NCBI GenBank assembly: GCA_963920705.1
Contig: CAWUCO010000289.1
Location: 806,001-870,000, forward strand
Reading direction: 5' to 3'
From: Odiellus spinosus
Lineage: Eukaryota > Arthropoda > Arachnida > Opiliones > Phalangiidae
DNA: 64,000 nt
The number at the start of each line of letters is the position of its first letter. Position 1 is the first letter of the stretch. The position numbers and the translations under genes were made by a program. Under the pieces are notes generated by a model that was given only the letters and a program-made list of their open reading frames with translations, ran no database searches and was not told the origin of the DNA. Positions 31,660 through 43,530 of this stretch are shown here, one piece after another.

Positions 31660-32170
31660 TGCCCCCTGTGCCCCCTCTAGTTGGTTTATTTATTGAAATA
31701 GATTGTTGTAAACCGAATAGCCGTGAAATTTCTAACTAATATGCTTGACTCATCCTCTTAGTTTTGGTTTTCAAGTTGTTGACTAATAATTACTATGTAA
31801 GAAACCACTGCACTAAACATCTGCAAAAAATAATAATTTAAACATTTGTAAGCTTCACAACGAACCCGTAGAGACTTACATTTATAATTGAAGAATTGTT
31901 TATGACAAACATGTGAAGAAAAGTAAACCCGGGGGGCTCACTCAAGAGGCTCGTCATACCCGAAATTATCTGAAAACAAAGACGTAACTTTTTTGTGACG
32001 TTCATAGAGTATTGCTATTGCGGCTAATATTAATCGTTCGAATTGAGAGTTGGTAAAATAATTTCTCTACAAATGCAATACCAGCCTAACGAATACAAGG
32101 TGGATATGTAAACAAAGCCGACGAGCCAGGTTCAGGAAAAAATGGTCTCCTTGATCGACCTTGATGACTA
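31660..32170. other. Intergenic, nothing seen
   Basis: No coding frame; the end adjoins the TA target of the palindromic transposon. Confidence 0.5.
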
Positions 32171-32468
32171 CATACAGGGTGGTAAAGATCAGACAACACC
32201 TATCTTTGTGGACGTCCCCCAATAGTTCCGTCGGATGACGTCACTATACTACAGTGTAGACCTCGTATACAGGGTGTAATTAAATACGTGTCATTGAAAC
32301 GAACTGAGATTTTTCTATGGATTTTATAGCGTAAATGCCTGATGGCTAGAAACATTGCAGTGCCACAGATCTAAGCCTCGTAATTCACTAAATGACATAA
32401 CTCCGAGACAATTTAATAACTTTAATAATAAGATCATGATTGAATTGAATCGACGCGAGGCCTGAAAC

Positions 32469-33277
32469 TCAAAGTTGAATCCGTATGGTAAGCATAACAT
32501 CGTAAATGCTCCATGTATGGTCGTTCAACCATTGATGAACATTGTCCGCCCAATGCGGTGGGGCTCCATCCTGCTGAAACCACGTGCTGCGAATCACTGC
32601 TAATGTCAATGCGTCTATCGCGTCACTAAACTCGTCGAAGTACAGTTCTCCAGTAATGTTCGCATCGAAGAAAAAGAGACCGATAATTCGGTTCCCAAGA
32701 ATGCCAACCCAGGCATTTACCTTCCATCGAATTTGAGGGTACTGGTGTCGTAACCAATAGGGATTGTGATGGGTCCAGTAACGCATGTTATGACGGTTTA
32801 CCGTATCATTTCTGTGAAATGTAGTATCGTCCGAAAACAGCACCTTTTGCAAAAATAGTGGATCGGCTGCAATTAGGTCACGCATTGTAAGACAAAGGTC
32901 TTGCCGTCTTAGTTAATCGTCGTCTGTTAAGGCTTCATGGAGGTGGATATGACAAGGCCAGTAGTGGTGCGATGTAAAATGGCAAGAGCAGTAGCTTGGC
33001 TTAGTCCAACCTTGTGTGCGACCGTTCTACTAATGGTATGAATATTGGCTTCAAAACCTGCTCCAATATCCACTTCTCGGTCCTCATTACCGAGTACACG
33101 GTCTCGCCTACGTTCACAGTCCTCCACGACGAACCCACCGAACTCGAGAAGGTTGTCTCTAATGTCAGTGAAGGTGCTTCGAACCTGATGGCGTCGGTGG
33201 TGGAAGCGTTTTGCATAAAACACTGCCGCTCGACGTACGTTATCTTGACATTCACCCAAAATAAACATAATGTCCAA
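32469..33277 (-). pseudogene. Transposase copy 1 (DUF4817 HTH plus DDE), deleted
   Basis: The N-terminal DUF4817 helix-turn-helix (FILGECQDNVRRAAVFYAKR) starts at 33277 and its frame ends at 32927. The catalytic part (32885-32469) has LFSDDTTFH, YWLRHQYPQ, WVGILGNRIIGLFF and the second Asp in WFQQDGAPPHW. Relative to copy 2 it lacks about 270 bases after WLNDH, which removes the third catalytic residue. It is dead. Confidence 0.85.
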
Positions 33278-33647
33278 TTTTTTCTGGTTGGAATAGGCTG
33301 GTATTCGACTATAACACGAGTCTTATTACCGTAACACGATCTTAGATGATACCTTAGCGAGCAAACGTTTGAATTAACGATGTTCTTTCTTCGCGTCAAA
33401 CGGAACTTTGGCCTTCTACTTCAAAAATCTTTCTAACGAATGTGTTTTATTATTGGCCACTCATTATTGGACTAAGTTTTTTCTGCAGTGATGTTTGTTA
33501 CAACACGCCTGCTAAAGATCAGATGTTGTAAAAAAAATACTGTAGCAATAATGTGTGACCAATAATAAAACACGTTTGGTGGAGATAATAAATCAAACGA
33601 GGTATGTTTTCTACAACATTTCATCTTAAGACTCGTTTTGTATTCGA

Positions 33648-34707
33648 ATGCCAGCCTATTTGAACCACGAAAAATTGGACATAATGTTTGTTTTGGGTGA
33701 ATGTCAAAGTAACGTACGTCGAGCGGCAGTGCTTTATGCAGAACGCTTCCCCCACCGACGCCATCCGGCTCGAAGCACCTTCACCGACATTAGAGACAAC
33801 CTTATCGAGTTCGTTGGGTTCGTCATGCATTACCGTGAACGTAGGCGAGACCGTGTACTCGGTAATGAAGACCGAGAAGTGGATATTGTAGTACGTTTTG
33901 AAGCCAATCTTAATCAGCCATGCTACTGATCTTGCTATTTTACATCGCTCCACTACCGACCCTATCATATCCACCTCCATCAAATCTAAACAGACGACGA
34001 TTACCTAAGACAGCAAGACCTTTGTCTTACCATGCGTGACCTAATTGCAGCCGATCCACTGTTTTTGCAAAAGATGCTGTATTCGGACGAGACTACATTT
34101 CACAGGGATGGTACGGTAAACCGTCATAACATGCATTACTGAACCCATCACAATCCCTATTGGTTACGACACCATTACCATCAAATTCGAGGGAAGGTAA
34201 ATGTCTGGGTTGGCATTCTGGGAACCGAATTATCGGTACCTTTTTCTTTGATGCAAACATTACTGGAGTACTGTACTTGAACTTCCTGCGTCACAAGTTT
34301 AGTGCCATTAGAAGTGATTCGCGACATGTGGTTCCAACAGGATGGAGCCCCACCACATTGGGCGGTCGATGTTCGTCAAATGGCTGAACGACCTCTTTTC
34401 TAACCGTTGGATAGGTAGAGGTGGACCAATTCCGTTGCCAGCACTGTCTCCTGACCTTACCCTATGGAGTTATGTCAAGGGCGTCGTTTACGAAGCAGAA
34501 CCGATGGTCGCAAAAGACTTAAAGGACCGGATTCGAGCCGCATTCAATGGAATCACTCCTCAAAGGCTGGCAAATGCATTGCAAGATCTGGAAAGTAGCC
34601 TTGAAGAGTGCCTACACCACGATGGTAGACACATCGAAAATTTACGCTTATGTACTTATCGTACGGATTCAGTTTTGGCGTTTCAGGGCTCGTGTCGATT
34701 CAATTGA
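33648..34707 (+). pseudogene. Transposase copy 2 (DUF4817 HTH plus DDE), frameshifted
   Basis: HTH part 33648-33929 (FVLGECQSNVRRAAVLYAER), then broken frames, including catalytic blocks at 34033-34150 with the first Asp region. 34160-34387 and 34342-34707 follow in different frames. The last holds RWIGRGGPIPLPALSPDLTL with the third catalytic Asp and a complete C-terminus. At least three frameshifts. Confidence 0.85.
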
Positions 34708-34999
34708 ACCATTATCTTATTATTGAAGTGGTTAAATAAATTGTCTCGGAGTTAAGTCATCTAGTGAATTACTACGCTTAGATCTGTGCAACTACAATGT
34801 TTCTAGACATCAGGCATTTACCCTGTTAAACCCATAGAAAAATCTCATTTGTTTTCAATGACACGTATTTACTTACACCCTGTATACGAGATCTACACTC
34901 TAGTATAGTGACGTCATCCGACGGCATTATTGGGGGACGTCCACAAAGATGGGTGTTGGTCTGATCTTTATCACCCTGTATAAAGACATCTTTTTCAAT

Positions 35000-36090
35000 T
35001 ATCACTCAAAGTTTGCCGAAAAGAGGCTTTTCCTACTGGTCTAACTATTTAAAAGGAGAGTGGAACCTAAAAACAAGTGATTTCTTAGTGATCTACTGAT
35101 TTTATCCTAAAATATCAAAGTTTTATTAACAAATTTATTCTGAAATATAACTCGGGTTTAACTAAAATTCCTTTTGAGGCGTATATTAAATCAATCATAA
35201 GAACCATTTTACGCGTCGATCCCGTTAATTTATAACTTACTGTAAGTTTATGCTCCGCTTTCATGGGAATCAAAGATATTCCATAAAGTTTAAAACTTAT
35301 CTTCTGAGCCTGAAATAAAACAAATATTATCATTTATAATAGACATGTCTAAGAATCTGGTAGGAATCCCACGTGACAATGTTCTTTTCATAGTTTCAGG
35401 AGTACATAAACGAAAGTAATTAAAATTTACCCCTTATTTGCGTATGTTTTCCCGATAAGGGAAAGAAAGAGGCTCCATAGTCTCTTAGCCTAGGATGTAC
35501 TTCTAAATCATGGTGGAAATAATTATTTTATATAATATCTAAATACACATGCATAAACACTCTCTGTATTTTTGAGCAAAGAGAATTTTCCAAATTTATA
35601 AAGTTTAGGTTTATTGGTGCACAATGCTAAACTTCATGAAAAGAAAAATTCGTCAATCAAATGAAATATTAAGTAGAGATATGTGTGTTTTTCGCCTTTA
35701 TCATGTGGGAGCCGTGTGGGCAAATAACATCGCTCTATTTTAACTCTTGCCTTTCATCCGGTACTTTTTTCAATATCGCAGTATCTTAAATAGATGCCTC
35801 GAAATACAGATGTAGTTGGGGGAAGGAACGTAGCTTTCAACGCGTTTGTTCCAATTGTTGTCGCTCCTTAAAAAGGGCATATTTTCGTGTAACGTCGCGG
35901 TGTTCCCTCTTCGCGTTGCGGCCTTCGACACAACGTTGGTCAACAAATTTTGTGTAAAGGCCCATGCATTGTATTTCCCTTCATTTTTGGATTTTATGTC
36001 CGCAAAATAGTATGTCAGTTTAATTTTTAATTTTTTAGAGTTACATAAGTTTAATTTTTAATTTTTTAGAGTTACATAAGTTAAAATCGA
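35000..36090. other. Intergenic with a faint repeat relic
   Basis: 35040-35090 (GGAGAGTGGAACCTAA, AACAAGTGATTT) resembles the end of the TTAA-flanked foldback at 58725. The words TTTAATTTTTAATTTTTTAG recur twice at 36019-36077. No gene seen. Confidence 0.45.
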
Positions 36091-36099
36091 GGGGACTGA

Positions 36100-36360
36100 C
36101 ACTTAGGGAATTCGTCAGAACTCCGCGAACTCTTTTAAACTTACGCTAACTCACTTCTACTCTCATAATTTTTATGCGAAGTCTTTCAAATTTTCAAAAC
36201 TCTGGGAAATATTGGAAACTTCCACGAACTCCACTCGCGAGAACTCTCTCGAATTCGCCCCAACTCTTTCGAATCTGTAAGGGAGAACTCAAAAAATTGG
36301 AACGAATTCGAAGAACTCACGCGAACTCCAGGAACTACTGTGAACTCAAGTGTAGGTTTC
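36100..36360. repeat. Degenerate GAACTC/GAATTCG-rich cluster
   Basis: GAACTC or close variants occur more than ten times at irregular spacing of 10-25 bases. It creates a 71-codon chance frame at 36174-36389. Confidence 0.55.
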
Positions 36361-36393
36361 CATCTTTTCGGTTAGAAATGGAAATATAAGGGT

Positions 36394-37010
36394 ATGTGCC
36401 TATTAGCGCAGTTCATATTAGCGCCATCCCCATTAGCGCAATTCCTATAAGCGCAGTTTCCGATAGGGAGATAAACGTTTTTTTAGTTGAGTAGCCGTGA
36501 TTCGTAGCGGGGAGGTTAGCATAGACGGCTTTTAACCAGAAGATAGTGAGTTCGAGCCTACTTTCGGAAAATGGTATGTTATAGTTTTCGATTTATTTGG
36601 TTTTAATTGTTGTTAGCAAATTCAGATAATATTGAAAAAAAAAAAACTAAATAGGTCATTTTTGCCTACGTGTTTCTGTAGAGTTTGGCATGATTTTGCT
36701 AATTTCCGTGTTGTGGGTCAGTTTTGTAAATTTTGCGGCGGTTTTATTAAAGATTTAATTTTAATAAGGCTCAATTTTTTATGCTAAAATAAAGGACAAA
36801 GTGTTACTACTAAATTACAAATTTTCCATTTAGATAATGCTCATTTGTTAATTCTCTTTTAGAAAACTTCGTTTTTGAATGCGATTTAGTGGTTAAGGTT
36901 AGGTTAGTTCTTCTGGGACATTATAATGGGAAACTGCGCCAATGGGAACGGCGCTTATAGGAATTGCGCTAATGGGAAACTGTGCAAGTGGGAACTGCGC
37001 TAATGGGCAT
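36394..37010. mobile_element. MITE with repeated ATTAGCGCAGTTCC-type ends
   Basis: The left end TATGTGCCTATTAGCGCAGT pairs with the right end ACTGCGCTAATGGGCATA. Each end holds four to five tandem 14-17 bp units based on ATTAGCGCA. The interior contains a tRNA-like segment and AT-rich filler. No protein coding. Confidence 0.85.
36491..36567 (+). tRNA. Degenerate tRNA-like sequence inside the MITE (Lys-TTT-like loop)
   Basis: An A-box-like start (GTAGCGGGGAGGTTAGCATA), a CTTTTAA seven-base loop that would place anticodon TTT, and a B-box-like GAGTTCGAGCC sit at tRNA spacing. Stems pair poorly, so it is a relic or a SINE-type promoter and not a working tRNA gene. Confidence 0.35.
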
Positions 37011-37444
37011 AATTCAATATAAGTAGGGTAAAACCTTTTCCCGTAATGATTTTTTAAGAATCATTTTTTACCGTTTCCATGGTCCTTTTAGAACTACGTT
37101 TTATGTACTCCTGATGGTCGCCCACGATTTCACCCAATTCCCATTAACCCATTTACATTTCCCTTAAAATGACTGAAATTTAATATATACAGTGTAAATA
37201 GACTATATATAATGAGAAAGTATGGTTTGGCGTACAACTAAATATTTTTCCGTTCCTTGTAGTAGCAATTCAAAATGTGAAACTAATTTTCAAGGCTAAA
37301 ATTTCTCTTTGAAAGTGGCTTTGGTTGAACGGGAATTGGGTCTTATGTATTTGGGTGAAACGAGAAATAATACTTTGGGTAAAAAGATAACCATTATTAA
37401 ATCTCGTTTTGGGTAAAATATGAAGAACCATCCGGGTTGTTTAC

Positions 37445-39144
37445 ATTGTTTGGTATAGCTGCTGCGCTGAACAGTAAAATACACTGGTAAATGGCCAAAC
37501 CAATCGTCCACAAGCCAGTGATTACTTTGGACACAATTTCCATTTTTACCTTCATTAACTGAAAGATTAGAAAGCAAAATAGCGGAGTATGGATGGTAAT
37601 AATAGAGGCAGCGTAGTATTTCATAAAGGCGTTCATTTCTCCACACAAATTTGTTACGCGGTAATGATGTCTCATCACGTCAGTAATGGCGCGGATTGGG
37701 CTGATCCGAAAATCGTGGTCATCGAAGCTTTCGTTCATGACACGATTGATGTCATTGTACTTAATCTTGACGAGAAATCCCAATATAAGAAACCAATGAA
37801 GTGACAAACACCACACGGCGGAAGTGTAAAGGGCGGCGAGACAGTTCATGCCAAACCAGACGTAGGGCAAGGTACCACCTTTCGAAGACTTTAAAGCCAT
37901 GCCACTGAGCACGATTTGGCTTGACATGAAGACAATCGTCAGGCAAACGAAAATTACCAAGAAAATAGTCTTGATTAAAGAGAAAGAAAGTTTAGAGGAC
38001 ATGATTTATTTAAGTGTGGACAGCCACACTTAAATAAAAAAGATGGGATAGTCACAGATCATCTTAAAAGTCTCTTACTTAAAATTTAAGTAAGACACTT
38101 TTAAGATGCTCTGTGACTATCCCATCTTTTTATCGAAGGATTTTTGATTTTTTGGCGGTTATATACTATTTTAAACTAAAGCTTGATGCGTATTTTGGAT
38201 TTAAATTAAAATTGCCAAAAAATATACAAATTTGAATATAGTTTAACGGGATTGTCAAGTATTTTTACTAAAAACAAAATTCTTTAAGCTGTTATTTCCT
38301 AATTAGTGAAGCAACCATAGTGACTTATTGTAGAATTATGTGTCATATATATGAATTTGACAGTCATTTTTATCTTTCCGAAATTGCTACTTAACTTATA
38401 TTTAGTTTCAAGAGAAAACTTTGACCTTTTAGACCAGGCAGTATCGTTGATGATAGTTAATTAAAAATCGTTTTAAATATTTTAAAATACAATAAAAAAA
38501 AATTTTGTTGGGAAAAATTAATGCAGCATTTCGGCCCCACCGATTAATTTCTTAAGGAATATTTAAAAGTAGCTTACTTGCGCCTTGCGAAATCTTTTGA
38601 TCCATCGATCATCGCACTCATCACCTTCACTTCTATCTTTCTGAACTTCCTCGAAACGTTTGTGCAGTTTTTTATAGAAATCAACTCGTTTCAGAGAGAA
38701 AACGTAAAACAAGATGCTAAGAACGCTGCAAATCCCGGTATAAGAGATTGAGTTCACAACACTAACAGTCCGGGATCCTTTAAAAGTCGCGAAAAAATTT
38801 CCCCAGAGCTCGATAGAAGCTTGAGGTTCGTATAATGTTGAAATTGACAGGCGAAGAAAGTTTAAAAATAGAACTATCATGACGAAAAAATGGTAACAAG
38901 ATGTGAAGGAGAATCTATCGCTGCAGACTTTTTCACGCGGTGAACATTTATAAACGGATATTCCCAAAAATCTAAGGGTTCGCAAGGTTGGCCCTAACAG
39001 ATCGCATAAGTGATAATTAACGGTTATACGTGGTAAAACTGAAACCTTGGACATCGCGAATTCTGGCCGATACGGAATAGGGATACGCATTCGAGGTCGA
39101 CGAATTTTATACGTTTTTAAAGACATAAAATAATGTACGTACAA
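37445..39144 (-). CDS. Gustatory receptor-like gene, two exons, C-terminal exon not found
   Basis: Exon 1 (39144-38578; an alternative ATG begins MSLKTYK) ends CAA before GTAAGC. Exon 2 (37969-37445) starts after TTTCTTTCTCTTTAATCAAG and ends AAT before GTAAAC. Both junctions are phase 0, as is usual for arthropod gustatory receptors. Exon 1 has LGPTLRTLRFLGIS, a typical N-terminal start, and two membrane helices near FVMIVLFLNFLRL and SYTGICSVLSILFY. Exon 2 has four: TIFLVIFVCLTIVFMSS, TSAVWCLSLHWFLILGF, ASIITIHTPLFCFLIF and GLWTIGLAIYQCILLF. That makes six of seven helices. The last helix should be in a further exon below 37440, which I could not find, so the gene may be a pseudogene or continue beyond a long intron. 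Confidence 0.68.
38033..38130. repeat. Near-perfect hairpin in the receptor intron
   Basis: AAAAAGATGGGATAGTCACAG through TCTTACTTAAA pairs with TTTAAGTAAGAC through GTGACTATCCCATCTTTTT, arms about 47 bp with almost no loop. It lies about 65 bases upstream of the exon 2 acceptor on the coding strand and looks like a young foldback MITE. Confidence 0.88.
38140..38560. other. Rest of the receptor intron, nothing seen
   Basis: AT-rich with no repeats recognised. Confidence 0.5.
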
Positions 39145-39426
39145 CGTAGAGAGAACTGGTCAGCGTAAAACGCGTGTTAGTGTGTTACGAATGTTTAATT
39201 TTTTTCGAGTCTGATCGATAACCTTTAAAATAAACCTATTTTAATCGATACGTCGTTTATTTAAAGTTATGAATTGGACGGCAACACGACACTGTACAAA
39301 GAAAGTAAATAAAACATATCAAATGAGTACAATAGAATAGTGGATAATCTTTAAAAGGGATAGTACCGTTAAGCAATATGGATAAATATCTTAATAGATA
39401 CAGATATATAACAAAACCTTGCATTG

Positions 39427-39985
39427 ATAAGCGTCATCTTTCGCCAAACAATGGCAAAAGTAGTAACTCGTGCGTGTCTGCCTCTTCTTTACCCCTAGCA
39501 GACACGCACGAGGTGGGTGGAGGAGTTTGTTCTGGGTCGATCCGAGCGAGGGCCGAATGGCACTTGACGCGAGAATCATGACCAAGAGTGACCAACTCCT
39601 ATCAACGGTTTCTGGCGTGCCAGTTGTTGAAAGTAGGAATCAGCCCTTCGTTAAACAGTCCCAATTAGTACTGAACTATCATGTCCATGGCTATGATAGT
39701 AGAGATATAGAGGGCACGGTGCAACTGTTGCGATAGGGAGCCTCCGATTCTCTTGTTAGCCTAACACGAGACGACAGGCTCATTCAGTGCGCGTGATTGG
39801 TTCGCTCTGCTCCACACCCGTAAAGCCCGGGCTGTTGTGTAGCTGGAATTGACCATCTCGGTCTAATGATCACGCGATGAGATGACCGGCGGAAAATGCT
39901 GTTATGTAAGAAACAGTGCTACACAGTAGAAGTCAATAACCGGCGTTCCTACTTTTGCCATTGTCGGCCGTTAGAAGACGCTTAC
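39427..39985. mobile_element. GC-rich inverted-repeat element with internal hairpins
   Basis: Ends pair: TAAGCGTC, then CAATGGCAAAAGTAG at the left, against CTACTTTTGCCATTG, then GACGCTTA at the right. The interior is much more GC-rich than its surroundings. It contains a perfect 15-bp hairpin (CTCGTGCGTGTCTGC at 39467 with GCAGACACGCACGAG at 39497) and a smaller one near 39680. Frames of 64-88 codons cross it but look like chance. It could be a MITE or a structured RNA locus. Confidence 0.6.
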
Positions 39986-39989
39986 AAAG

Positions 39990-41480
39990 GCTACGATTAG
40001 TTATTCATCTTAATCAAGATTTTTGTCCATTGGCTATACACCTGGGTACCATGACATTTAAGAATTAGTTTTATTAGAGTGGAATAACTGGCAACGGAAT
40101 TTTAGTAATTGGCACGAGCCTTTCTGTTGCATTTAAAATTTGATATCGCAATGTTTATTTTCCAGCGATATATATCTTACGATTACGTCCGATTAAGAAG
40201 GGTCACGATCCAAAATATCTCGTACGATAAGCAGTTTTAGAAATATACTACGTGGTTTTCTCTGTATTTATTTTTATCAAAGTGTAGGTGACTCTTCGAG
40301 GATCAAGATAAAAGTCAGTTAGGCGGCCGATTCCCATTCGACAGAATACTCTCTAGTGCGGCGGTGCCAATTAACATACATTATCAGTTGCCTAAGATGA
40401 TGGTAGAAATATATATCCAACACTTTTTGGCAAACACAAAAATTGCGGTGTACTTACAAGGAACTATACCTAACATTTCCGCTAATATTTTCCTGTAAAA
40501 TGAAACGTGTCTCGTCACAATAACATTTTGATAAGATCGTGGTACTAGAGTTGGTATAATTTTTAATAATTGGATAAAATGTACTTAATTCTGCTATATA
40601 GTATATTAACTGTCTGATTAAAAAAAGATTTTTTTTTTCATTCGAGTTAACTTATTCAAAAATAATCTATGAAACATAATCCATTTCCGTTTTTATCCAA
40701 AACATGGCCTTTGGAATTCTGTATTTATATTCGTAAAAAATCATGAAGAAAAAATTGATTTAAAATCTTAGTTTCGTTGTTTTATTTATATTCTTCAAAT
40801 TAAAAGTCAATTTGAAATATTTTTCTTATATTTTAGACTAATTCTGGAAATGTGAATTTTGGTATCCATCGTCATGTTTAAACACGAATAATTTGTTCGT
40901 AGATAAATTGCCATTCGGGTAAACCTCATACATTTAACAATTATACGAATAAACAAATTTCATTTTTTAGTTACATACAATTTTTTTTTAAAATAAAATA
41001 TCTGGAAATATACAAATGGATATCCGATTCATAGCTCTACGTGATACTCTCCTTTAAATACAATTCATTCATTATATATAAAGATCGATAAATCATTATA
41101 AGCTTCTTAAGTTTGACTTTTTTAAGTAAAGGAAGCCGTAAAAAGGTGCGGTTGGCTGAGGGAGGCTAAATAATTGATTTTGAGGGAGTGGTCAGTTTTA
41201 AAGAGTAGTAAAATAAAATAAATTTTCCAATGGAGGTTTCCTTACCGATGTTTTATTAACGAAACTTGAGTAAAAGAAAGAAAGTTCGAAAACCTTCCCT
41301 AAGGGAATTGCGCTCAGCCTTACACCGTAAAATTCTGTTTATCCCAAAAAATCTTGGGAAATATTTTTTAATAATTTAGCCGAATTTTTGCGTCTAGAGC
41401 TATTAGGTGAATAGAAAACCATAGACATTAACTGGTAGATTATAATGTCTCGGCTACCCATAATGCCAAGAATAGATTTA
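39990..41480. other. Long AT-rich intergenic stretch, nothing seen
   Basis: Many short homopolymers; no coding frame, hairpin or repeat I could support. Confidence 0.6.
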
Positions 41481-41560
41481 ACACAAGTTGGGAAACCAAA
41501 ATATTACCTCCCCGACAACGTTAACCTGACCTAGCCCTACTTTAAATAAAAGATGGACGT
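41480..41560. repeat. Dispersed repeat R2, copy 1 (inverted copy at 48875-48955)
   Basis: ACAAGTTGGGAAACCAAAAT, then CCTCCCCGAC, GTTAACCTGACC, CCCTAC and AAATAAA. The reverse complement of 48875-48955 has the same blocks in the same order. Confidence 0.7.
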
Positions 41561-41756
41561 ATGTAAAGAATTTGGATGAGTATTTTGACCAGGATGCTTT
41601 TCATTGCCAGGATTTTATTTTCCCTCTATGTTACAGTGTATAACAATTTTTCACTATACTCAGAGTACTCAAATTTCCCATGTCCTTATTTTATGTCAGG
41701 TCGTAGGATGAGCAGAGACACGCACAATGAAATGTTTATTTTAAATGTAAATAAGT

Positions 41757-41822
41757 GAAATACAAATAAAATAAATACATCGGCATACAAATAAAATAAA
41801 TACATCGGAATACAAATAAATA
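41757..41822. repeat. Short tandem repeat, unit about 25 bp
   Basis: ATACAAATAAAATAAATACA followed by TCGG occurs twice, then a partial third copy that leads into the foldback element. Confidence 0.75.
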
Positions 41823-42276
41823 AATTAATACAAAACTTAGTTGCTAGGCAACTAGAAGGTAGTTTTATTTGTGTCCCAGTTGTAAATTACAACTTGAAAT
41901 GGACAGATATAATGAGTCCTTAATCAAAGTTACAACTTGGAATGGACATATATTCTCGTTTTAAATCGTCAGTGCCATTCATCGAAAGCTAGCTTTCACG
42001 AATAACTCTGCCAAAATTTATGTTTAAATAGTCTTTTTTCCAGCATGATTAAATAATAATGTAAAATTCAGTCAATTTTGGCAGAGTTATTCGTGAAAGC
42101 TAGGTTTCGATGAATGGCACTGACGATTTAAAACGAGAATATATGTCCATTCCAAGTTGTAACTTTGATTAAGGACTCATTATATCTGTCCATTTCAAGT
42201 TGTAATTTACAACTGGGACACAAATAAAACTACCTTCTAGTTGCCTAGCAACTAGGTTTTGTATTAATATTTGACG
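41820..42276. mobile_element. Foldback element, arms about 200 bp
   Basis: The left arm 41820-42020 and right arm 42074-42276 are near-perfect inverted copies (for example TTAGTTGCTAGGCAACTAGA and AAACGAGAATATATGTCC), with a 53-bp AT-rich loop. Only a few mismatches, so it is young. No coding capacity. Confidence 0.93.
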
Positions 42277-42329
42277 CTTTGTAAGAACAAAAGTGTGGAT
42301 GAACTGCCAAGAAGGATAATTGTTAGCTT

Positions 42330-42850
42330 GGAAAGTTTATTTAAACATTCTAAACGTTTTGGAAACGATTTCGGAGTGACTATTGTGAACGTATCTTTAA
42401 ACCAAACCCAATTAATACGAAACGTAACATTACTCTTCGACGTTCTTTGAAGGCGAATATTGGAAACGGCTTGAAACCGCTTTCAAAGTGACTAACGCGA
42501 ACGTACCTTTAAACCGAACCCACCATATTTCTACGAAACGTAACTTTACTCTCTTCGACGTTCTTTGTAGGCGAATATTCCATGTCTTGAAACTGCTTTC
42601 TATGTGACTAGCGTGAACGTACCTTTAAACTAAACCTATAGCTAAGGAACGTATTACGTAACCTTACTCTTCGACGTACTTGAAGCCGAATATATGAATT
42701 AGTTCGAAACCGGTTTAAAAGTGACAACTGTTAACGTAGCTTTAATTGGAACGCAACCTATTGCGAGGAAACTTAACCTTATCTTTACTAGTTCCATTAA
42801 AAATTGTTAACTGAATATTTAAAACGGTTTGCAAACGGTGGCTATAGAAA
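42330..42850. repeat. 115-bp tandem satellite, four to five diverged units
   Basis: GAACGTACCTTTAAACC-type sites at 42387, 42499, 42615 and 42731 give spacings of 112, 116 and 116. Each unit also has TACTCTTCGACGTTCTTTG, GGCGAATAT and GAAACCG blocks. Divergence is about a quarter of positions by eye. Confidence 0.82.
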
Positions 42851-42859
42851 CAAAAATTA

Positions 42860-43530
42860 TTTCAAACTCTTTTGGTAATCAATTAAATTAAGAAATAAAA
42901 ATCATAATATAGTCTTAAAAATTTATTAATGTTGCATTAAAATTATAATCAAAATAGTAGTGAACTTAGATGACGCTCAGACGCTGTAATAGGCCGAGAC
43001 AAAGGTCAAAGAAAGCCGTCTGCCAAAACAGGTTCATTTACACATGTTTTATCCAAGTTTTAAATGTTCTATTCGAAACACCAACTTGCTAAACAGTTTG
43101 GTTTTAAAATAAATTAAATGAAAACAATGATTTTTAATGATCATTCTTACGCCAAAAGAAAAAAAAAAACTGTTACTAAGACACAAGCCTTATTCATATT
43201 TGCTATTTTGAGCAAGCAGCCTAATTTAGGATTGAAATTTATAACAAAACGGGCGTTTTAGAAGACTCCTTTCACCTTCAACCCTCATGAACCTTGGAGC
43301 CCCAGAGCCCTTTCTTGCCTTTTTCTACAGTTATTATTATATATTTCCAGTTAGCAATCAGCGAACATGATAGCGCTAAAAACCGGTTTTACTTTCTCAA
43401 CCCTAGGTAGTCACACAGTTCGCGCGCGGTTTCGTATTACGCATCCTCCCCCCTTAATAACTATCTATAATGCCAACATCTCTAATCCAATAAAAGCATG
43501 ACTCAAATATTTATAGCTCTCTTAATACCT
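42860..43530. other. Intergenic, nothing seen
   Basis: No coding frame. The phrase TATAGCTCTCT recurs at 43511 and 43530. Confidence 0.5.

Larger units (their letters stand above)
32175..34978. mobile_element. Palindromic Tc1/mariner-type element with two transposase copies
   Basis: The outer ends are CAGGGTGGTAAAGATCAGAC and its reverse complement with few changes, flanked on each side by TA (32173-32174 and 34979-34980), the duplicated target of this superfamily. Each arm is about 1.3 kb and carries a transposase gene reading outward from the centre near 33500. The whole palindrome has one TA pair at its outer edges, so it appears to have moved or formed as a unit. Confidence 0.85.

Noticed and set aside
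33014..33334. Antisense frames in both transposase copies
   Set aside because: They mirror transposase coding sequence on the opposite strand; the sense frames carry the recognisable domains.
39440..39970. Ribosomal RNA fragment
   Set aside because: A few short words resemble small-subunit rRNA, but none of the universally conserved core sequences is present.
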